A stretch of DNA of 38,351 nucleotides. Origin: Geminicoccaceae bacterium (GTDB taxonomy: Bacteria > Pseudomonadota > Alphaproteobacteria > Geminicoccales > Geminicoccaceae). This document shows positions 1-11,288 of the stretch, piece by piece (position 1 is the first letter of the stretch; each line of letters opens with the position of its first letter). Position numbers and translations under genes: made by a program. Below the pieces are notes generated by a model. It saw nothing but the letters and a program-made list of their open reading frames with translations. It made no database searches and was not told where the DNA came from. Location of the stretch: NCBI GenBank assembly GCA_025062095.1, contig JANXAZ010000032.1, forward strand, positions 1-38,351, written 5' to 3'.

Positions 1-225
1 GACGGGAGCCGCGCAGCGCCCGTGGCCGCGGACCGCTCCGATCCGCCCCCGCGCGCCGCCGATCCGCGCGCGGCCGAAGCCCTGCTCGTAGCACGGGCGC
101 GCGCGAACCCCGCGCTCGCGCTGCACCTCGTCGAACACGCGCTCGAAAGCGGCGATCTCGCCCGTCTGATGCGCTGGGCTCCGGACTTCGCTCCGATCCT
201 CGCCGCGGCGCGCGAAGCAGCGTGA
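1..225 (+). CDS. Hypothetical protein, C-terminal part, cut by left edge
   Basis: The reading frame is open from base 1 and ends with TGA at 223-225. A GTG at 22 could be the start of a 67-residue protein, but I see no ribosome binding site before it, so a longer gene running in from the left is more likely. Codons are strongly GC-rich at the third position, as in the neighbouring genes, which supports real coding. The visible part is rich in Ala and Arg and looks helical, with an amphipathic stretch around LALHLVEHALESGDLARLM. There is no signal peptide, membrane segment or motif I recognise. It is convergent with the TCA operon. Function unknown. Confidence 0.5.
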   Translation, partial: DGSRAAPVAADRSDPPPRAADPRAAEALLVARARANPALALHLVEHALESGDLARLMRWAPDFAPILAAAREAA

Positions 226-472
226 GCTCCGAAGACCACGGATGCGCCCGCGGTGCGCGACGGGGCGCTTCGCCCGCGATCCGCGCGGGGTTCCCGCTCG
301 CGCGCGGGTCCGGACGCCGCCCGAGCGCACAAGACGAAAGCGCGCGACGACCGGCATCCGGCGCGAGCCCTCGGGGATCGAACGCGGCGCGCCGATCCGG
401 CTCGGCGATCCTCGTGGGCCCGGGGATGCCCGCGCGTTCGTCCGAGCGCTGCGGCCGCCGCGGGGAGCGCGA

Positions 473-506
473 GGGCGCCGGCCGGGGCGGCCGGAGGTGG
501 GCGCCC
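473..506 (-). terminator. Candidate GC-rich hairpin downstream of sucB
   Basis: GGGCGCC (473-479) can pair with GGCGCCC (500-506). Inside it, GGCC (480-483) can pair with GGCC (489-492). The hairpin lies 14 bases past the sucB stop in the 295-base gap between the convergent ends at 225 and 521. It has no T-run, so intrinsic termination is only possible. The rest of the gap (226-472) shows no gene or repeat I can support. Confidence 0.3.
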
Positions 507-520
507 GCTCGCCCCGCGCG

Positions 521-1756
521 TCAGATGTCGAGGAGCATCCGCTCGGGGGCTTCGATGCACTCCTTGATGCGGACGAGAAACGAGACCGCCTCGCGCCCGT
601 CGATGATCCGATGATCGTAAGTCAATGCGAGATACATCATCGGCCGCGCTTGGATCGATCCGTCGTCCACGACCACCGGGCGCTTCTGGATCTTGTGCAT
701 GCCGAGAATGCCGACCTGGGGCGGGTTGAGGATGGGCGTGGAGAGGAGCGAGCCGAAGATCCCGCCGTTGGTGATGGTGAACGTCCCGCCCTGGAGCTCT
801 TCCATCGCGAGCTTGCCCTCGCGCGCCCGCTTGCCGAGATCGGCGATGGCCTTTTCGATCTCGGCCATCGACAAGCGATCGGCGTCGCGGACCACGGGGA
901 CGACGAGACCCTGATCGGTGGCGACGGCGACGCCGATGTCGTAATAATACTTGTAGACGATGTCCTCACCGTCGATCTCGGCGTTCACCGCCGGGAAGGC
1001 CTTGAGAGCCTCGATCGAGGCTTTGACGAAGAAGCTCATCAGGCCGAGCCTGATTCCGTGTTTTTTGGTGAACGCGTCTTGATATCGCTCGCGCAACTGC
1101 ATCACCGCGGTCATGTCGACCTCGTTGAAGGTCGTGAGCATGGCCGCGGTGTTCTGGGCTTCTTTGAGGCGCTCGGCGATGCGCTTGCGCAGCCGGGTCA
1201 TGCGCACGCGTTCCTCGCGCATGGCGACCGCCCGCACCGGGCGCACCGGTGCGGGCTCGGGGGCGGCCGCGGCGGGGGCGGGGCGCGGCTCCGTCGGGGC
1301 GGCGATCCGTTGCGCGGCGGCGCGGACGTCTTCCTTGGTCACCGTGCCCTTGGGCCCGCTCGGCGCGACTTCCGCGAGCGCGACGCCGAGTTCGGCCGCC
1401 TCCTTGCGCGCGGCCGGGCCGGCGCGGACGGCGGCGGGAACCGGCTCGGCGCCGGCCTCGCGCGGCGGAGCGGGCGCCGCCGGCGGAGCGGCCGCGGCCG
1501 GCCGGAGAGCCTCGGCGGCGGCCTCGGCGATGCGGCCGATGACCGTGCCGACCGCGACGTCCGCCCCGGCTTCGGCGAAGATGGCCTCGAGCACGCCCGC
1601 CGCCGGCGCCGGCACCTCGAGATTGACCTTGTCGGTTTCGAGCTCGACCAGGGGCTCGTCGACCGCCACGACGTCACCGGGCTTCTTGAGCCAGCGCGCG
1701 ATCGTGGCCTCGGTCACCGACTCCCCCAGCGTCGGCACCCTGATCTCGACGCTCAT
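521..1756 (-). CDS. sucB: Dihydrolipoyllysine succinyltransferase, E2 of 2-oxoglutarate dehydrogenase
   Basis: This 411-residue protein is the E2 core of the 2-oxoglutarate dehydrogenase complex, transferring succinyl from lipoamide to CoA in the TCA cycle. Seen in sequence: an N-terminal lipoyl domain (about 2-76) with the lipoyl-lysine motif ETDKV (Lys43); an Ala/Pro-rich linker; a peripheral subunit-binding domain near 115-155; another linker; and a C-terminal catalytic domain with the family motif YDHRIIDG near the end. The frame stays open upstream to 2020, but I chose the ATG at 1756 because [19 protein letters not shown] is the canonical E2 N-terminus and GGAGG lies 7 bases before it. 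It follows sucA by 43 bases as the last gene of the operon. The E3 gene lpd, often next in related genomes, is absent here. Confidence 0.95.
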   Translation of the reverse strand: MSVEIRVPTLGESVTEATIARWLKKPGDVVAVDEPLVELETDKVNLEVPAPAAGVLEAIFAEAGADVAVGTVIGRIAEAAAEALRPAAAAPPAAPAPPREAGAEPVPAAVRAGPAARKEAAELGVALAEVAPSGPKGTVTKEDVRAAAQRIAAPTEPRPAPAAAAPEPAPVRPVRAVAMREERVRMTRLRKRIAERLKEAQNTAAMLTTFNEVDMTAVMQLRERYQDAFTKKHGIRLGLMSFFVKASIEALKAFPAVNAEIDGEDIVYKYYYDIGVAVATDQGLVVPVVRDADRLSMAEIEKAIADLGKRAREGKLAMEELQGGTFTITNGGIFGSLLSTPILNPPQVGILGMHKIQKRPVVVDDGSIQARPMMYLALTYDHRIIDGREAVSFLVRIKECIEAPERMLLDI

Positions 1757-1799
1757 GCCCGATCCTCCTCGGCCTCGGTCGCTCGCCGCGCGCCGGTCC

Positions 1800-4676
1800 T
1801 CAACCCGCGAGCCCCAGCGCTTCGGCCACGAGCTGGCGTTGCTCGCGCTCGTGCTCCGCGTGATAGCCGGTCGCCGTCGCCGCCGAGGCCTTGCGTCCGG
1901 CGTAGATCGGCTTGCGCTGAGCCTTTCCTTGCGCCTCGAAGATGTTCTCGAGCCGCGGCGCGACGAAGAACCAGGCCCCCATGTTCCTCGGCTCCTCCTG
2001 GCACCAGACGTAGGTCGCATCCGGCCTATAGCGGGCGAGCTCGGCGGTGAGCGCGTCTTCCGGGAAGGGAGCGAGCTGCTCGAGCCGGATGAGCGCGACT
2101 TTGCCCTCGAGCCCGGCTTCTTCGCGCGCGGCGAGGAGATCGTAATAGACCTTGCCGGTGCACAGGATCACCCGCTCCACCGCGCGGTCGGCCTCGGAGG
2201 GCGGGGTCTCCCACATCACCCGATGGAAGCTCGTTCCCGGCCCCATCTCGGCGAGCGAGCTCACGCAGCGCTTGTGCCGCAACAGCGATTTCGGCGTGAA
2301 GCAGATCAGGGGCTTGCGGAAATCGCGGTGGAGCTGCCGACGCAAGACGTGGAAGTAATTGGCCGGGGTCGAAGGATAGCAGATCTGCATGTTGTTCTCG
2401 GCGTAGAGCTGCAGGAATCGCTCGATGCGCGCCGAACTGTGCTCGGGACCCTGGCCCTCGTAGCCGTGCGGGAGAAGACACACCAGCCCCGACATGCGCA
2501 GCCACTTGACCTCGCCCGAGCTGATGAACTGATCGAAATAGACCTGCGCGCCGTTGGCGAAATCGCCGAATTGCGCTTCCCAGATCGTGAGGCAATTGGG
2601 ATCGGCGAGGCTGTGGCCGTATTCGTAGCCCAACACGGCCTCTTCCGACAGATGGCTGTCGAAGCACTCGAAGTCGTGCGGATCGTCGGGAATGGTCTGG
2701 AGCGGAACGTAGCGCTCTTCCGTCTCCTGATCGTAGATGATCGCGTGGCGCTGGCTGAAGGTTCCGCGGCCCACGTCCTCGCCCGAGAGCCGCACCGCGA
2801 AGCCCTCGGCGAGGAGGGTGGCGAAGGCGAGATGTTCCGCCGTCGCCCAGTCGATGTTCTCGCCCGAGCGGATGGCCTCCCGCCGCTGCTGGATGATCCG
2901 GCGCAGCCGGGGATGAACGTTGAAACCGGGCGGCAGCTCGGTGATCTTTTCGCCCAGTGCCTTGAGCTTCTCGATCGGCACCGCGGTCGAGCCGCGCTCG
3001 TAGGTCTCGGGCGCCCGCCGCAAGCCCTTCCAGGCGCCCTCGAGCCAATCCGCCTTGTTCGGGCGATAGGACTTGGACGCCTCGTGCGCCGCCTCGAGCT
3101 CGCGCATCGCTTTGGCGTAGAGCTCGTCGGCCTCGCCCGGGCGGATCACTCCCTCGCGCTCGAGCCGTTCCGCGTAGAGCCGGCGCACCGGCGGGTGCAC
3201 GGCGATGCGTTTGTACATGATCGGCTGGGTGAAGGACGGCTCGTCCGCCTCGTTGTGGCCGTGCCGGCGGTAGCACCACAGATCGATGACGACGTCCTTC
3301 TTGAACCGCTGCCGGAACTCCGTGGCCAGCCGGGCGACGCGGCTGACCGCCACCGGATCGTCGCCGTTGACGTGGAAGATCGGGCACTGCACGCCGCGCG
3401 CCACGTCCGAAGGATAAGGCGAGCTGCGCGAGGCGTGCGGGCTCGTCGTGAAGCCGATCTGATTGTTGATGATCAGGTGCACGACCCCGCCGATGCGATA
3501 GCCCTTGAGCTGCATCATCTCCAGGCATTCGTGGACCACGCCCTGGCCGATGAAGGCGGCGTCGCCGTGCACGAGCAGGCCCATCACGCGCGCGCGCTCG
3601 ACCGTGTCGCCGCGCTGCCTCTGCTTGGCCCGCACCTTGCCCATGACCACCGGATTGACCGCCTCGAGATGCGAGGGATTGGCGGTGAGCGAGAGGTGGA
3701 TCGTCCGCCCGTCGGGGAGCACCCGATCGGTCGAGGTCCCGAGGTGGTACTTGACGTCGCCCGAGCCGAGGAAGCGATCGTAGACCGCCGCACCCTGGAA
3801 CTCGGACATGATCGCCGCATAGGGCTTGCCCATGACGTTGGCGAGCACGTTGAGCCGCCCGCGGTGCGCCATGCCGAGGACGATCTCTTCCACCCCGAGC
3901 GAGGCCGCGGTGCGGATGATCGTCTCGAGCGCGGGGATCGTGCTCTCGCCGCCGTCGAGGCCGAAGCGCTTGGTACCCGGGAACTTGACGTGCAGGAACT
4001 GCTCGAAGGCCTCGGTGATCGTGAGCTGTTCCAGGATCTCGCGCTTCTCTTCCGCCGAGACGTCGGCGAAGGTGGCGGGATTCTCGACCCGTTCCTGGAT
4101 CCACGCCTTCTGTTCCGGATCCTGGATGTGCAGGAACTCGATGCCGATCGTCCCCGAATAGGTGCGGCGGAGCACCTCGACGATCTGGCGCAAGGTCGCT
4201 TTCTCGAGCCCGAGCACGTAATCGAGATAGAACTCGCGATCGAGATCGGCCTCGGTGAAGCCGTAGGTGCGCCAGTCGAGTTCGGGGTGGTAGTCGTTGC
4301 CGGTGAGTCCCAGGGGATCGAGCTTGGCGATCAGATGCCCGCGCACGCGATAGGCGCGGATGAGCATGATCACCCGCAGATGATCGCGCACCAGGGCCTT
4401 GATCGCGGGCGAATCGAGGCTCGGGGCGATGGCCGCGGCGGGAACGCCGGGTCCGCGATCGACCACGAGCCGCAGCTCGCGTGCGCGCGGCGCCACGGCC
4501 GCGCGGGCGCGCTCGAACATCTCGCGGTTCTCGGGCCCGAGGGCATCGAAATAGGCCCGCCAGGAAGGATCCACCTTCTGCGGATCGGCGAGATAAGCGG
4601 CGTAGAGTTCTTCGAGAAAAGCGGCGTTTCCGCCGTAGAGAAAAGAGGTCTGCTCGAGTTCCCGTCGCGTCGCCAT
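1800..4676 (-). CDS. sucA: 2-oxoglutarate dehydrogenase E1 component
   Basis: A 958-residue thiamine-diphosphate-dependent E1 that decarboxylates 2-oxoglutarate and passes the succinyl group to the lipoyl domain of SucB. Length is normal for the family. The N-terminus ([18 protein letters not shown], then [11 protein letters not shown]) is the typical short E2-binding extension. The middle has the diphosphate-binding regions: [49 protein letters not shown] and [12 protein letters not shown]. The C-terminal transketolase-like half contains [11 protein letters not shown] and [19 protein letters not shown]. The ATG at 4676 has GGGGAG upstream. It sits 51 bases after sucD and 43 before sucB. No damage or unusual codon use is visible. 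Confidence 0.97.
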   Translation of the reverse strand: MATRRELEQTSFLYGGNAAFLEELYAAYLADPQKVDPSWRAYFDALGPENREMFERARAAVAPRARELRLVVDRGPGVPAAAIAPSLDSPAIKALVRDHLRVIMLIRAYRVRGHLIAKLDPLGLTGNDYHPELDWRTYGFTEADLDREFYLDYVLGLEKATLRQIVEVLRRTYSGTIGIEFLHIQDPEQKAWIQERVENPATFADVSAEEKREILEQLTITEAFEQFLHVKFPGTKRFGLDGGESTIPALETIIRTAASLGVEEIVLGMAHRGRLNVLANVMGKPYAAIMSEFQGAAVYDRFLGSGDVKYHLGTSTDRVLPDGRTIHLSLTANPSHLEAVNPVVMGKVRAKQRQRGDTVERARVMGLLVHGDAAFIGQGVVHECLEMMQLKGYRIGGVVHLIINNQIGFTTSPHASRSSPYPSDVARGVQCPIFHVNGDDPVAVSRVARLATEFRQRFKKDVVIDLWCYRRHGHNEADEPSFTQPIMYKRIAVHPPVRRLYAERLEREGVIRPGEADELYAKAMRELEAAHEASKSYRPNKADWLEGAWKGLRRAPETYERGSTAVPIEKLKALGEKITELPPGFNVHPRLRRIIQQRREAIRSGENIDWATAEHLAFATLLAEGFAVRLSGEDVGRGTFSQRHAIIYDQETEERYVPLQTIPDDPHDFECFDSHLSEEAVLGYEYGHSLADPNCLTIWEAQFGDFANGAQVYFDQFISSGEVKWLRMSGLVCLLPHGYEGQGPEHSSARIERFLQLYAENNMQICYPSTPANYFHVLRRQLHRDFRKPLICFTPKSLLRHKRCVSSLAEMGPGTSFHRVMWETPPSEADRAVERVILCTGKVYYDLLAAREEAGLEGKVALIRLEQLAPFPEDALTAELARYRPDATYVWCQEEPRNMGAWFFVAPRLENIFEAQGKAQRKPIYAGRKASAATATGYHAEHEREQRQLVAEALGLAG

Positions 4677-4727
4677 CGCCCCGGACTCCCCTGGCGCCGG
4701 TTCGCGCGCTGCGTCTTTCCTTTCGCC

Positions 4728-5603
4728 TCAGCCGCGCAGGGCCTCGAGCATCGCCCGGCCGATCTCGGCCGGGTTCTCCGCGACCACGATCCCGGCGCGG
4801 CGCATCGCTTCGAGCTTCTCTTCCGCTCCGCCCTTGCCGCCGGAGATGATCGCCCCGGCGTGTCCCATGCGCCGCCCCGGGGGCGCGGTGCGGCCGGCGA
4901 CGAAGCCCGCGACCGGCTTCTTGACCTTCGCGCGGGCGAGAAATTCGGCGGCTTCTTCTTCCGCCGTGCCGCCGATCTCCCCGATCAGGATGATCCCTTC
5001 GGTCTGCGGATCGGCCAAGAACAGCTCGAGGATCTCGACGAACTCGGTGCCTTTGATCGGATCGCCCCCGATGCCCACGCAGGTCGACTGCCCGAGCCCG
5101 AGCCGGGTCGTCTGCGCCACCGCTTCGTAGGTCAAGGTGCCCGAGCGCGAGACGATGCCGATCCGTCCCGGCATGTGGATGTGGCCGGGCATGATGCCGA
5201 TCTTGCACTGCCCGGGGGTGATCACGCCCGGGCAATTCGGCCCGATGAGCCGGGTGCGCGAGCCCTGCAGGGCGCGCTTGACCCGGACCATGTCGAGGAC
5301 CGGGATGCCCTCGGTGATGCAGACCACGAGCGGGATCTCGGCGTCGATCGCCTCCAGGATCGCATCCGCCGCGAAGGCCGCCGGTACGTAGATCACCGAG
5401 GCGTCGCAGCCGGTCTTCTCCTTGGCCTCGGCGACCGTGTCGAAGACCGGAAGCCCGAGGTGGATCTCCCCGCCCTTGCCCGGGGTCACCCCGCCCACCA
5501 TGCGCGTGCCGTAAGCGATCGCCTGTTCGGAATGGAAGGTCCCCTGGGCGCCCGTGAACCCCTGGCAGATGACCTTGGTCGAGGCGTCGACGAGGATCGA
5601 CAT
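4728..5603 (-). CDS. sucD: Succinyl-CoA synthetase alpha subunit
   Basis: A 291-residue alpha subunit of ADP/GDP-forming succinate-CoA ligase, giving substrate-level phosphorylation in the TCA cycle with SucC. It opens with a CoA-binding Rossmann domain ([28 protein letters not shown]). It ends in a ligase domain carrying [12 protein letters not shown], whose His is the phosphohistidine site of the family. The frame is open far upstream, but [18 protein letters not shown] is the canonical start. Its ATG (5603-5601) overlaps the sucC stop by one base (TGATG), implying translational coupling and equal subunit amounts. Confidence 0.96.
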   Translation of the reverse strand: MSILVDASTKVICQGFTGAQGTFHSEQAIAYGTRMVGGVTPGKGGEIHLGLPVFDTVAEAKEKTGCDASVIYVPAAFAADAILEAIDAEIPLVVCITEGIPVLDMVRVKRALQGSRTRLIGPNCPGVITPGQCKIGIMPGHIHMPGRIGIVSRSGTLTYEAVAQTTRLGLGQSTCVGIGGDPIKGTEFVEILELFLADPQTEGIILIGEIGGTAEEEAAEFLARAKVKKPVAGFVAGRTAPPGRRMGHAGAIISGGKGGAEEKLEAMRRAGIVVAENPAEIGRAMLEALRG

Positions 5604-6772
5604 CAGGCGGCCTTTCGTACGGCGGCGACGACCTTGCGCGCGGCGTCGGCGAGATCGTCGGCGGGGATGATCGACAGACCCGATTCGGCGAGGATCCGCT
5701 TGCCGAGCTCGACGTTGGTGCCCTCGAGGCGGACGACGAGGGGGACGTTGAGGTTCACCTCGCGCGCGGCGGCGACCACGCCCTCGGCGATCACGTCGCA
5801 GCGCATGATCCCGCCGAAGATGTTGACGAGCACCGCCTCCACGTTGGGATCCGAGAGCAGGAGCTTGAAAGCCGCGGTCACCCGTTCCTTGCTGGCACCG
5901 CCGCCCACGTCCAGGAAATTGGCCGGCTCGCCGCCGTACAGCTTGATGATGTCCATGGTGGCCATGGCGAGCCCGGCACCGTTGACCATGCAACCGATGT
6001 TTCCGTTGAGCTTGATGTAGTTGAGCTCGTGTCGACTCGCCTCGATCTCGTGAGGGTCCTCTTCGTCGAGATCGCGCAGTTCGACGATGCGCGGCTGGCG
6101 GAAAAGCGCGTTGTCGTCGAAATTCATCTTGGCGTCCAGGGCGACGAGATCGCCCTCCGCCGTGAGTACCAGAGGATTGATCTCGACCAGGCTCGCATCG
6201 CGTTCGACGAAGCAGGCGTACAGCCCTTTCATGAACGCCACCGCTTTGTGGACCTCCTGGCCTTTGAGACCGAGGCCGAAGGCGAGCCGGCGGCCGTGGA
6301 AGGGTTGGAAGCCGATCGCCGGGTCGATCGCCACCTTGAGGATCTTCTCGGGATGCGTGCGCGCCACCTCCTCGATGTCCACCCCGCCCTCGCTCGAGGC
6401 CATGAGGGTCACGCGTCCGCTGCCGCGATCGATCACCGCGCCCAAGTAGAGTTCGCGGGCGATGCGACATCCCTGCTCGACGTAGACGCGCTTGACCACT
6501 CGCCCCTGCGGCCCGGTCTGATGGGTGACCAGGGTCATCCCGAGCATGCGGTCGGCGAGCTGGCGGACTTCCTCGATCGAGCGGGCGAGCCTGATCCCGC
6601 CCGCCTTGCCTCGACCCCCGGCGTGGATCTGGGCCTTCACGACCCAGGGCGGGCCGGGCAGTTCGCGCGCCGCTTGCTCGGCCTCTTCCGGCGTATAAGC
6701 GACCCGCCCGGCGAGCGTCGCCACGCCGTATTCGCGCAAGAGCGCCTTGGCTTGGTATTCGTGGATGTTCAT
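5603..6772 (-). CDS. sucC: Succinyl-CoA synthetase beta subunit
   Basis: A 389-residue beta subunit of succinate-CoA ligase. The N-terminal half is an ATP-grasp domain, starting [17 protein letters not shown] and carrying the nucleotide-binding stretch [15 protein letters not shown] near 45-59. The C-terminal flavodoxin-like ligase domain contains [20 protein letters not shown] and [11 protein letters not shown]. Length is standard. It begins 30 bases after the mdh stop, and its TGA overlaps the sucD ATG. The order mdh-sucC-sucD-sucA-sucB is common in Alphaproteobacteria and implies one transcript starting upstream of mdh. Confidence 0.96.
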   Translation of the reverse strand: MNIHEYQAKALLREYGVATLAGRVAYTPEEAEQAARELPGPPWVVKAQIHAGGRGKAGGIRLARSIEEVRQLADRMLGMTLVTHQTGPQGRVVKRVYVEQGCRIARELYLGAVIDRGSGRVTLMASSEGGVDIEEVARTHPEKILKVAIDPAIGFQPFHGRRLAFGLGLKGQEVHKAVAFMKGLYACFVERDASLVEINPLVLTAEGDLVALDAKMNFDDNALFRQPRIVELRDLDEEDPHEIEASRHELNYIKLNGNIGCMVNGAGLAMATMDIIKLYGGEPANFLDVGGGASKERVTAAFKLLLSDPNVEAVLVNIFGGIMRCDVIAEGVVAAAREVNLNVPLVVRLEGTNVELGKRILAESGLSIIPADDLADAARKVVAAVRKAA

Positions 6773-6802
6773 CGTCGCCTCACCGGCCGCACCGCGGCGA
6801 TC

Positions 6803-7795
<993 letters not shown>

Positions 7796-7821
7796 CTAGC
7801 CCCGGGGCGGGTGCGCGACAA

Positions 7822-7844
7822 GGCGACGCGGCCGGAGCGTCGCC
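7822..7844 (-). terminator. Candidate hairpin between RTX gene and mdh
   Basis: A perfect 8-bp inverted repeat, GGCGACGC (7822-7829) and GCGTCGCC (7837-7844), with a 7-base loop, lies about 62 bases past the RTX stop. In the minus direction it is followed only by TTGT, so it is a weak intrinsic terminator at best. It would separate the RTX transcript from the mdh operon, which reads in the same direction. Confidence 0.35.
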
Positions 7845-7906
7845 GACGGGCGCTGCGACAATCGGCGCGCGAGCCCGTCCGCGCCGCGGCCCCGGCGCGC
7901 GGGTGC

Positions 7907-10300
7907 TCAGGCCGTGCCGTGGCCGTAGGTGGTCGCGTTCTCGATGTTGACGAGCCCGGGCACGAGCTGGTTGAGGACCACGAAGGCGGTCGAGAAGCCG
8001 TAAGCCGAGCCGGGGCCGTCGCGGTCGACCTCGACCCGCACGTCGTTGAGGCCGCCCGAGCCGTCGAAGTCGATCGTGGTGAAGCGCAGCCACTGGGAAG
8101 CGTCGGCTGCGCGCGGATCGAAGCCGGTGCCGCGGAAGAACTTCTCGAAATCCAGACGGTCGCCTTGGGCGCTGTTGAAGTCGACGACGACGTCGAACCC
8201 GTCCGAAAGCGCCGTGTAGACGAAGCGGTCGGCGCCGGCTCCGCCCACGAGCCTGTCGTTGCCCCCCAGCCCGATCAAGACGTCGTCGCCGTCCCCACCG
8301 TTGAGCTCGTCGTTCCCGGAACCGCCGATCAGAAGATCGCGACCCCCTGCTCCGAAGATCCGATCGTCGCCGCGACCGCCGAAGACCGCTTCGGCACCGT
8401 CGGTGCCGACATAGGTATCGTCACCGTCGCCGAGCACGACGCGGTCCTCGTTGACCTCGAGCACGGTCGTCGCGGGAGCGCTCTGCGCCCCCCGCTCGTC
8501 GGTCACGGTGAGCGCGAAGGTGCGTGCGCCGGCGAGGATCGTGCCCGTGCTGCTCGAAAGCGTCACCGCACCGAGCGCTCGGACGTAGTTGTCGGGGGTG
8601 TCGAGCCCGAGGAAGCGGAGCTCGGTGGCCGAGACCGCGACGATCCGAATGTTCGTGCCGTCGACGACTCCGTCGCCGTTGGCATCCGCGGAGGCGACGA
8701 GGCCGAGGAGATCCCCCGGCCGCGCCCCCGAGGCGATCCGCAGCGAGGCCGAACCGATGCGATCCCCCTCGGGATCGCTGATCGCCGCCTCGATGATCGC
8801 CCGCCGCTCGCCCAGGAACAGCACGTCGCCGAGCGAGACCTCGCCGAAGCGCAAGGCGAACGCGGCGTCGTTGAAGTCGCGGTCCGCACGGCCCTTCCAG
8901 GGGTTGCCGGGATTGGCGGGATCGTTGGTGAACGGCACCGGGGTGGACGTACCGAGCGTCCCGCGCAGGTCCTCGAAGGACAGCACGACGTCGCCCGAGG
9001 CGTTGTCGTAGCCCGAGACCACGTGCCCGAGCCCGTCGGGGTTCAAGGGATTGGCGTTGGGCGTGCCCGGCGTGGGATCGAGCGTGTGGAAGACGACGGG
9101 CAACACCGTCTCGGTGCCGTTCGGGGCGACGTGCACGACCCGGGGCGGCCCCGACAAGGTGTCGAGATCGGCCGGACCGCCGGTCGCGGGGTCGCGGATC
9201 TCGATCCGCCCGGTCGACAGATCGAGGCCCGGGATCTTGCCGCCCTGCTGGATCAGGAACAGACCGATCGTGGTGCCCGCCGGGATCTCGCCGAGATCGA
9301 ACCGATCGCCCGGACGCAGCGGGCCCGAGCCGTCTTGGAACGGATAAGACGTGTCGAAACTGTTGACCTTGGGGAAGACGATGCGCGGATTGACGAGCCG
9401 GCCGTCGGGTCGCACCTCGACCACACCGAGCGCGTTCACGAGCCCTGCGATCTCGCTCGAGAACACGACCTCGACCGTGCGCGCGGTGTCGAGCGTCACG
9501 AAGCCCGGCGGCAGGCCGTTGACCGCGGCTTCGTCGATCGCCCGTCCTTCCGCCACCCCCGGCATCGGCGCGTTGCCGGGATAGTTGAAGCCGACCGGAT
9601 CGGCGACCACCGTCCCTACCACCCGCGCCAGGAGGGTCACGGTCGGCGGATCGTTCTCGGGAGCGGGTGGCTGCGGGCCTTCCTCTTCGCCGGCGGGTTC
9701 GGGCGTGGCCCGGCGCAGCTCGAAGGCGACGGCGCGCAGGAGCTCGGTCGGCCCCAAAGGACCGGTGACGGGGATCCCCACCCCGATGTCGCCCGGATCG
9801 TAGGGCGAGAAACTGGCGTTGCCCTGGGTCGCCGGCTGCGGCCCCGTGGGCGGTGCGGCCGGGATCACCGTCTGGCCGGCGGGGTCGACCACCGCGGCCT
9901 CGAACAAGAAGGCGTTGGTCACCGGCGGCCGGCCGACGACGGAAAGGGTGACGTTGGGAACGGCGAAGAAGTCCTGCAGAACGAGCACCCCGCCCTGCGC
10001 CGTCTCCACGACGAGATCGTCGCCCTGCACGAGGTACTTGGCCTGCGGCGGCAGGAACGCCGGATCCGGCAGCTGAACGCGCATCCCGGCCAGGACCTTG
10101 AGCTCGCTGCGCTGCCCGGGAGCGGGCGGCGGGACCTCGATCCTGCCGCCCAGAGGAGTGGCGGTGGGCGGGCCCGGCGGCGGGACGACCCCGGCGGGTC
10201 CCGGCGGCGCCGCTTGGGCGAGCTGGATCGTTCCGCCGCCCGTGGCGGAGGCCGGCGGAGCCGAAGCGGCGGGGGACGGAGCGGGAGCCGTGGGGGTCAT
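7907..10300 (-). CDS. Secreted RTX-type calcium-binding protein with DUF4114-like domain
   Basis: A 797-residue acidic protein, probably exported by a type I system because no N-terminal signal peptide is visible. In order: a Pro/Ala-rich N-terminus (1-65); a segment near 90-110 (VQGDDLVVETAQGGVLVLQDF) resembling the BapA-prefix/retention type of biofilm adhesins; Pro-rich linkers; a region with the DUF4114 pattern (SFEDLRG, then RADRDFNDAAFALRFG, about 435-500); a cadherin-like stretch; then RTX nonapeptides (GGRGDDRIFGAGGRDLLIGG, GGSGNDELNGGDGDDVLIG, GGNDRLVGGAGADRFVY, about 655-715) that bind calcium. The C-terminus is a serralysin-like secretion region. The ATG at 10300 has GAGGTGA upstream. 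No ABC/MFP secretion genes are nearby. Role as matrix protein or adhesin is inferred. Confidence 0.85.
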   Translation of the reverse strand: MTPTAPAPSPAASAPPASATGGGTIQLAQAAPPGPAGVVPPPGPPTATPLGGRIEVPPPAPGQRSELKVLAGMRVQLPDPAFLPPQAKYLVQGDDLVVETAQGGVLVLQDFFAVPNVTLSVVGRPPVTNAFLFEAAVVDPAGQTVIPAAPPTGPQPATQGNASFSPYDPGDIGVGIPVTGPLGPTELLRAVAFELRRATPEPAGEEEGPQPPAPENDPPTVTLLARVVGTVVADPVGFNYPGNAPMPGVAEGRAIDEAAVNGLPPGFVTLDTARTVEVVFSSEIAGLVNALGVVEVRPDGRLVNPRIVFPKVNSFDTSYPFQDGSGPLRPGDRFDLGEIPAGTTIGLFLIQQGGKIPGLDLSTGRIEIRDPATGGPADLDTLSGPPRVVHVAPNGTETVLPVVFHTLDPTPGTPNANPLNPDGLGHVVSGYDNASGDVVLSFEDLRGTLGTSTPVPFTNDPANPGNPWKGRADRDFNDAAFALRFGEVSLGDVLFLGERRAIIEAAISDPEGDRIGSASLRIASGARPGDLLGLVASADANGDGVVDGTNIRIVAVSATELRFLGLDTPDNYVRALGAVTLSSSTGTILAGARTFALTVTDERGAQSAPATTVLEVNEDRVVLGDGDDTYVGTDGAEAVFGGRGDDRIFGAGGRDLLIGGSGNDELNGGDGDDVLIGLGGNDRLVGGAGADRFVYTALSDGFDVVVDFNSAQGDRLDFEKFFRGTGFDPRAADASQWLRFTTIDFDGSGGLNDVRVEVDRDGPGSAYGFSTAFVVLNQLVPGLVNIENATTYGHGTA

Positions 10301-10469
10301 CGTTCACCTCGCGCGCGCAGCCTGGCCGGGAACAGGCGTAGCGCGAATGCACCACATTGTTAACGCATAATTAGGCTATCGACCTTCATCCTCCCTCTCA
10401 ATCGCGGGACCACTCGGTTCGGTGTATCGGGGTGCGCGCGACGGCTCCCGAGATGGAAGGGCTCGACGG
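10301..10469. promoter_or_regulatory. Divergent promoter region, RTX gene / RHH-PAS gene
   Basis: This 169-base gap separates two divergent genes. Its centre (about 10350-10380) is clearly more AT-rich than its surroundings. It holds a GTTAAC palindrome (10359-10364) and CATAAT (10366-10371), a 5/6 match to a sigma-70 -10 box on the plus strand, without a good -35. CCTG/CAGG arms (10321-10336) form a short inverted repeat. Promoters for both genes probably lie here, and the adjacent regulator may bind here. The boxes are tentative. Confidence 0.4.
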
Positions 10470-11078
10470 ATGATCCGCAAGACCATGCGTATCGGCGAGG
10501 TACGCACCTCGATCAAGCTCGAGAGCGAATTCTGGAGCTATCTCAAGGAGATCGCGGACAGCCGCGGCATCCGCTTGTCGGCCCTCGTCAACGAGGTGGC
10601 GGCGGCCGCGCGCGAGCGCCCCAATCTCGCCTCCACGCTGCGCACCTTCTCCCTCATCCACGCCCGGCTGCGCGCGCAGACGCTCCAGAACGAGCTCGAC
10701 CGCCTCGCGCTCGCCGGCAACAGCAACGATCTCGTGCGCGTCCTCGAGGCCTGCCCGCTGCCCTGTCTGGTCCTCGACGCCGAACGCCACATCCGCCAGC
10801 TCAACCGCGCCTTCGCCCTGTGGCTCAACCTCGACACCAAGGCCACGCTCGGCAAGCGGCTCGACAACATCATGATCCTGCGCGGCCCCAACATGAAGGA
10901 GATGTGGGCCAGTCTCTTCGACGGGCGGCTCGGCCGCGCCGGCTTCAACGCCACCTACGTCTCGCCGGGCAAGGTGCGCACCTCTCAGGCCCTGGCCATC
11001 GGCATCGGCGCGAATTCGGGCGATCCCTCCCGGCGCGGCTGCGTCGTCATGTTCGAGACCCTCGCCGGGCGCAGCTGA
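10470..11078 (+). CDS. Ribbon-helix-helix / PAS-like regulator
   Basis: A 202-residue soluble protein. Residues 1-45 (RTSIKLESEFWSYLKEIADS, then GIRLSALVNEVA) match the RHH_4-type ribbon-helix-helix DNA-binding fold found in Alphaproteobacteria: one beta strand for DNA reading and two helices for dimerisation. After a helical linker, residues about 88-190 look like a PAS domain (LPCLVLDAERHIRQLNRAFA, then GKVRTSQALAIGIG), which usually senses a small ligand or redox state. I chose the ATG at 10470 (GGAAGG 9 bases upstream) over the GTG at 10422, because the extra 16 residues have no family counterpart. It is divergent from the RTX gene and convergent with regA, so it may regulate the former. 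Family recognition is firm; ligand and targets are unknown. Confidence 0.85.
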   Translation: MIRKTMRIGEVRTSIKLESEFWSYLKEIADSRGIRLSALVNEVAAAARERPNLASTLRTFSLIHARLRAQTLQNELDRLALAGNSNDLVRVLEACPLPCLVLDAERHIRQLNRAFALWLNLDTKATLGKRLDNIMILRGPNMKEMWASLFDGRLGRAGFNATYVSPGKVRTSQALAIGIGANSGDPSRRGCVVMFETLAGRS

Positions 11079-11219
11079 GCGCCGCGGAGCCGAAGAGGGG
11101 TCGATCGACGAGGCGTCGGTGCGCGAGGAGGCGAACCGCCCGCGGGCCCTGCTCCCGCCTCCGAGCGGCGCCCCGACCGGCGGGCGCGACGACGCCGGAC
11201 TTTCCCCGCGACGCGACGC

Positions 11220-11236
11220 CCCCGGAAAAGCCGGGG
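11220..11236. terminator. Candidate bidirectional terminator hairpin
   Basis: CCCCGG (11220-11225) and CCGGGG (11231-11236) flank an AAAAG loop in the 210-base gap between the convergent RHH-PAS and regA genes. On the plus strand a T-rich stretch (TTCTTCCTT) follows a few bases later. Position and shape suit a shared terminator, but there is no contiguous T-run. Confidence 0.35.
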
Positions 11237-11288
11237 CGCGACGTTCTTCCTTCGCGCGCGGGGCGAGACGACGCGCGGGCCGGCCGGG

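Noticed and set aside
2026-5235. 1069-codon open frame on the minus strand
   Set aside because: It overlaps sucA and sucD in another frame; the translation is Arg-rich and without domains.
1113-6020. 1635-codon open frame on the plus strand
   Set aside because: It is antisense to sucB, sucA, sucD and part of sucC, which are unmistakable. Such frames arise because stop codons are rare in very GC-rich DNA; its protein has no recognisable motif.
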